DNA from: Actinomycetes bacterium
GTDB lineage: Bacteria; Actinomycetota; Acidimicrobiia; Acidimicrobiales; RAAP-2
Reading direction: 5' to 3'
NCBI GenBank assembly: GCA_021782915.1
Contig: JAJXUK010000002.1
Location: forward strand, 1 to 64,000
Length of the DNA: 64,000 nucleotides
Part shown: piece by piece, positions 63,133-64,000 of the stretch
Layout of the letters: each line of letters begins with the position of its first letter
How positions within the stretch are numbered: the first letter of the stretch is position 1
Position numbers and translations under genes: made by a program
The notes under the pieces: generated by a model
Told to the model about the DNA's origin: nothing
The model's database searches: none
The model's input: the letters and a program-made list of their open reading frames with translations, nothing else

Positions 63133-63825
63133 GGAGAGCTGGCCCAGGGCCAGGCCCCGCATGAGGGTGGCGGACTGGTACAGGGGCGACAGGGACACGA
63201 TCGCCCCGAGCCAGCGCGGGTAGAGCGAGATGGGAAAGAACGTGGCCGAGAAGAGGAAGAGCGGCAGCTCTACCAGGGTCGCGAACTCGAAGTCCTGCCA
63301 GGAGCGAATGTAGGTGCACCCGGCCAGTCCCACCCCGGAGAAGGCCAGCCCGGTCAGCAGCGCGGCCGGCCAGCAGAGCACGACCCACGCGCTGCCGACG
63401 TCGCCCAGCAGCACCATGCAGACGATGAAGGAGGCCGCGTAGAGGGCGGCGCGCGAGAGCGCCCACCAGATCTCCCCGAGGGCCACGTCGCTCACGTCGA
63501 GCGGCGTGGCCAGGATCGCGTCGTAGGAGTGGGCGATCTTGAGGCGGAAGAAGACGTTGAAGATCGTGTCGATCACGGCGCCGTTCATCATGGAGGTGGC
63601 GAGCATGCCGGGCGCGACGAAGGCGGCGTAGCTCATGGGGTGTCCGCCGACGTGGATCGTGCCGATGAGCTTGTTCAGCCCGATGCTGATCGAGAGCAGG
63701 TAGAAGAGCGGCTCGAAGAAGCCCGAGACCATCATCAGCCACTGGCGTCGGTAGACGAGCAGGTTGCGTTCGAACACGTGGATCGAGCGGCGCGAGCCGA
63801 AGCGCGGCAGGACGCGAGTCAACAT
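63037..63825 (-). CDS. ABC-2 type transporter permease (DrrB/NodJ-like)
   Basis: A 262-residue membrane protein with six hydrophobic segments, beginning VFERNLLVYRRQWLMMVSGFFEPLFYLLSISIGL. The SYAAFVAPGMLATSMMNGAV block and LVELPLFLFSATFFPISLYPRWLGAIVSLSPLYQSATLMRGLALG are typical of ABC-2 permeases exporting drugs, polysaccharides or lipids. Its ATG shares one base with the stop of the upstream permease (TGATG). The ATPase must lie beyond the window, if in the same operon. Confidence 0.9.
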   Translation of the reverse strand: MLTRVLPRFGSRRSIHVFERNLLVYRRQWLMMVSGFFEPLFYLLSISIGLNKLIGTIHVGGHPMSYAAFVAPGMLATSMMNGAVIDTIFNVFFRLKIAHSYDAILATPLDVSDVALGEIWWALSRAALYAASFIVCMVLLGDVGSAWVVLCWPAALLTGLAFSGVGLAGCTYIRSWQDFEFATLVELPLFLFSATFFPISLYPRWLGAIVSLSPLYQSATLMRGLALGQLSLLMGLRALYLTAVGLAGLRLAARRFRRILVP

Positions 63826-64000
63826 CAGTTCACCAGCCGACGGCGCAGCGTGTGGCGACCCCAGAGGAGCCCGGCGACGGCCATCACGCCGAGCACCGCG
63901 ACGTGCGCGCTCAGGGCGCCGAGGGACCCGTGGCCGTCGGCGCCCGCGCGAGCCAGGGCGACGCCGTGGTACAGGGGGGCCAGCTGCACCAGCGGGCGCA
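63825..64000 (-). CDS. ABC-2 type permease, C-terminal part only
   Basis: The last 58 residues are visible: ...PLVQLAPLYHGVALARAGA, then HVAVLGVMAVAGLLWGRHTLRRRLVN and stop. The PLxHxV-type segment and final helix are homologous to the end of the adjacent permease, so the two are probably paralogous partners of one transporter. The gene starts beyond the window end. Confidence 0.75.
   Translation of the reverse strand, partial: RPLVQLAPLYHGVALARAGADGHGSLGALSAHVAVLGVMAVAGLLWGRHTLRRRLVN

Overview
The window is about 64 kb of compact, GC-rich DNA with many 1-8 bp gene overlaps and frequent GTG starts. It holds the chromosomal replication origin of an actinobacterium. The order rpmH-rnpA-yidD-yidC-jag-rsmG-parA-parB on one side of dnaA and dnaN-recF-DUF721-gyrB-gyrA on the other is the classic actinobacterial origin region. 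The actinobacterial inositol-phosphate synthase with its PadR regulator, a DUF5318 protein, a CwlM-like protein and a DUF6049/MurJ pair support this. The combination fits a deep-branching lineage such as Acidimicrobiia better than Mycobacteriales, but the sequence alone does not fix the genus.

Positions 1-13,800 are an accessory, signalling-rich region. They hold a truncated secreted Thr-rich repeat protein with a near-consensus promoter, a degenerate EAL protein coupled to a hybrid histidine kinase, and an OmpR-type regulator. A redox module follows: an Rrf2-SRPBCC fusion regulator, a ferredoxin/GltD/flavodoxin fusion enzyme and a NapH/NosR-like membrane polyferredoxin, next to a divergent NarL/NarX-type two-component pair. 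The NarX-like kinase is translationally coupled to a secreted eight-repeat, propeller-like protein. A second OmpR regulator and a peroxiredoxin close the region.

Positions 14,200-23,300 carry metabolic and housekeeping genes: a branched-chain 2-oxoacid dehydrogenase operon (E1 alpha, E1 beta, E2), an MFS exporter, RlmN, an SDR dehydrogenase, a NylB-like serine hydrolase and DnaB. Positions 23,490-28,282 hold rplI, rpsR, ssb, rpsF, panB and DUF5318 on the minus strand and padR-ino1 on the plus strand, around a perfect palindromic operator. Positions 28,361-37,537 hold the CCA/poly(A) polymerase-family gene and the DUF6049-murJ-degV-2TM-trxB-trxA-cwlM series. A decayed IS5-family element separates trxB from trxA.

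Positions 37,538-53,007 form the origin core. There are parB-parA, a 0.9 kb region with seven parS sites (four of them delimiting three tandem repeat units), rsmG to rpmH, dnaA, oriC, dnaN, recF, a DciA-like gene, gyrB and gyrA. A DnaA-box-like cluster also lies beside parB, 6 kb from dnaA.

Positions 53,000-64,000 are mixed: a FrnE-like DsbA protein, an acyl-CoA hydrolase/CoA-transferase, an ABC-F ATPase and a heterodimeric ABC exporter with one degenerate ATP site. Then come an Hsp20 gene with a structured leader, a P1B-type ATPase fused to a hemerythrin domain, a DUF2277 protein, and two ABC-2 permeases, the second cut off by the window end. I saw no tRNA, rRNA or CRISPR array.
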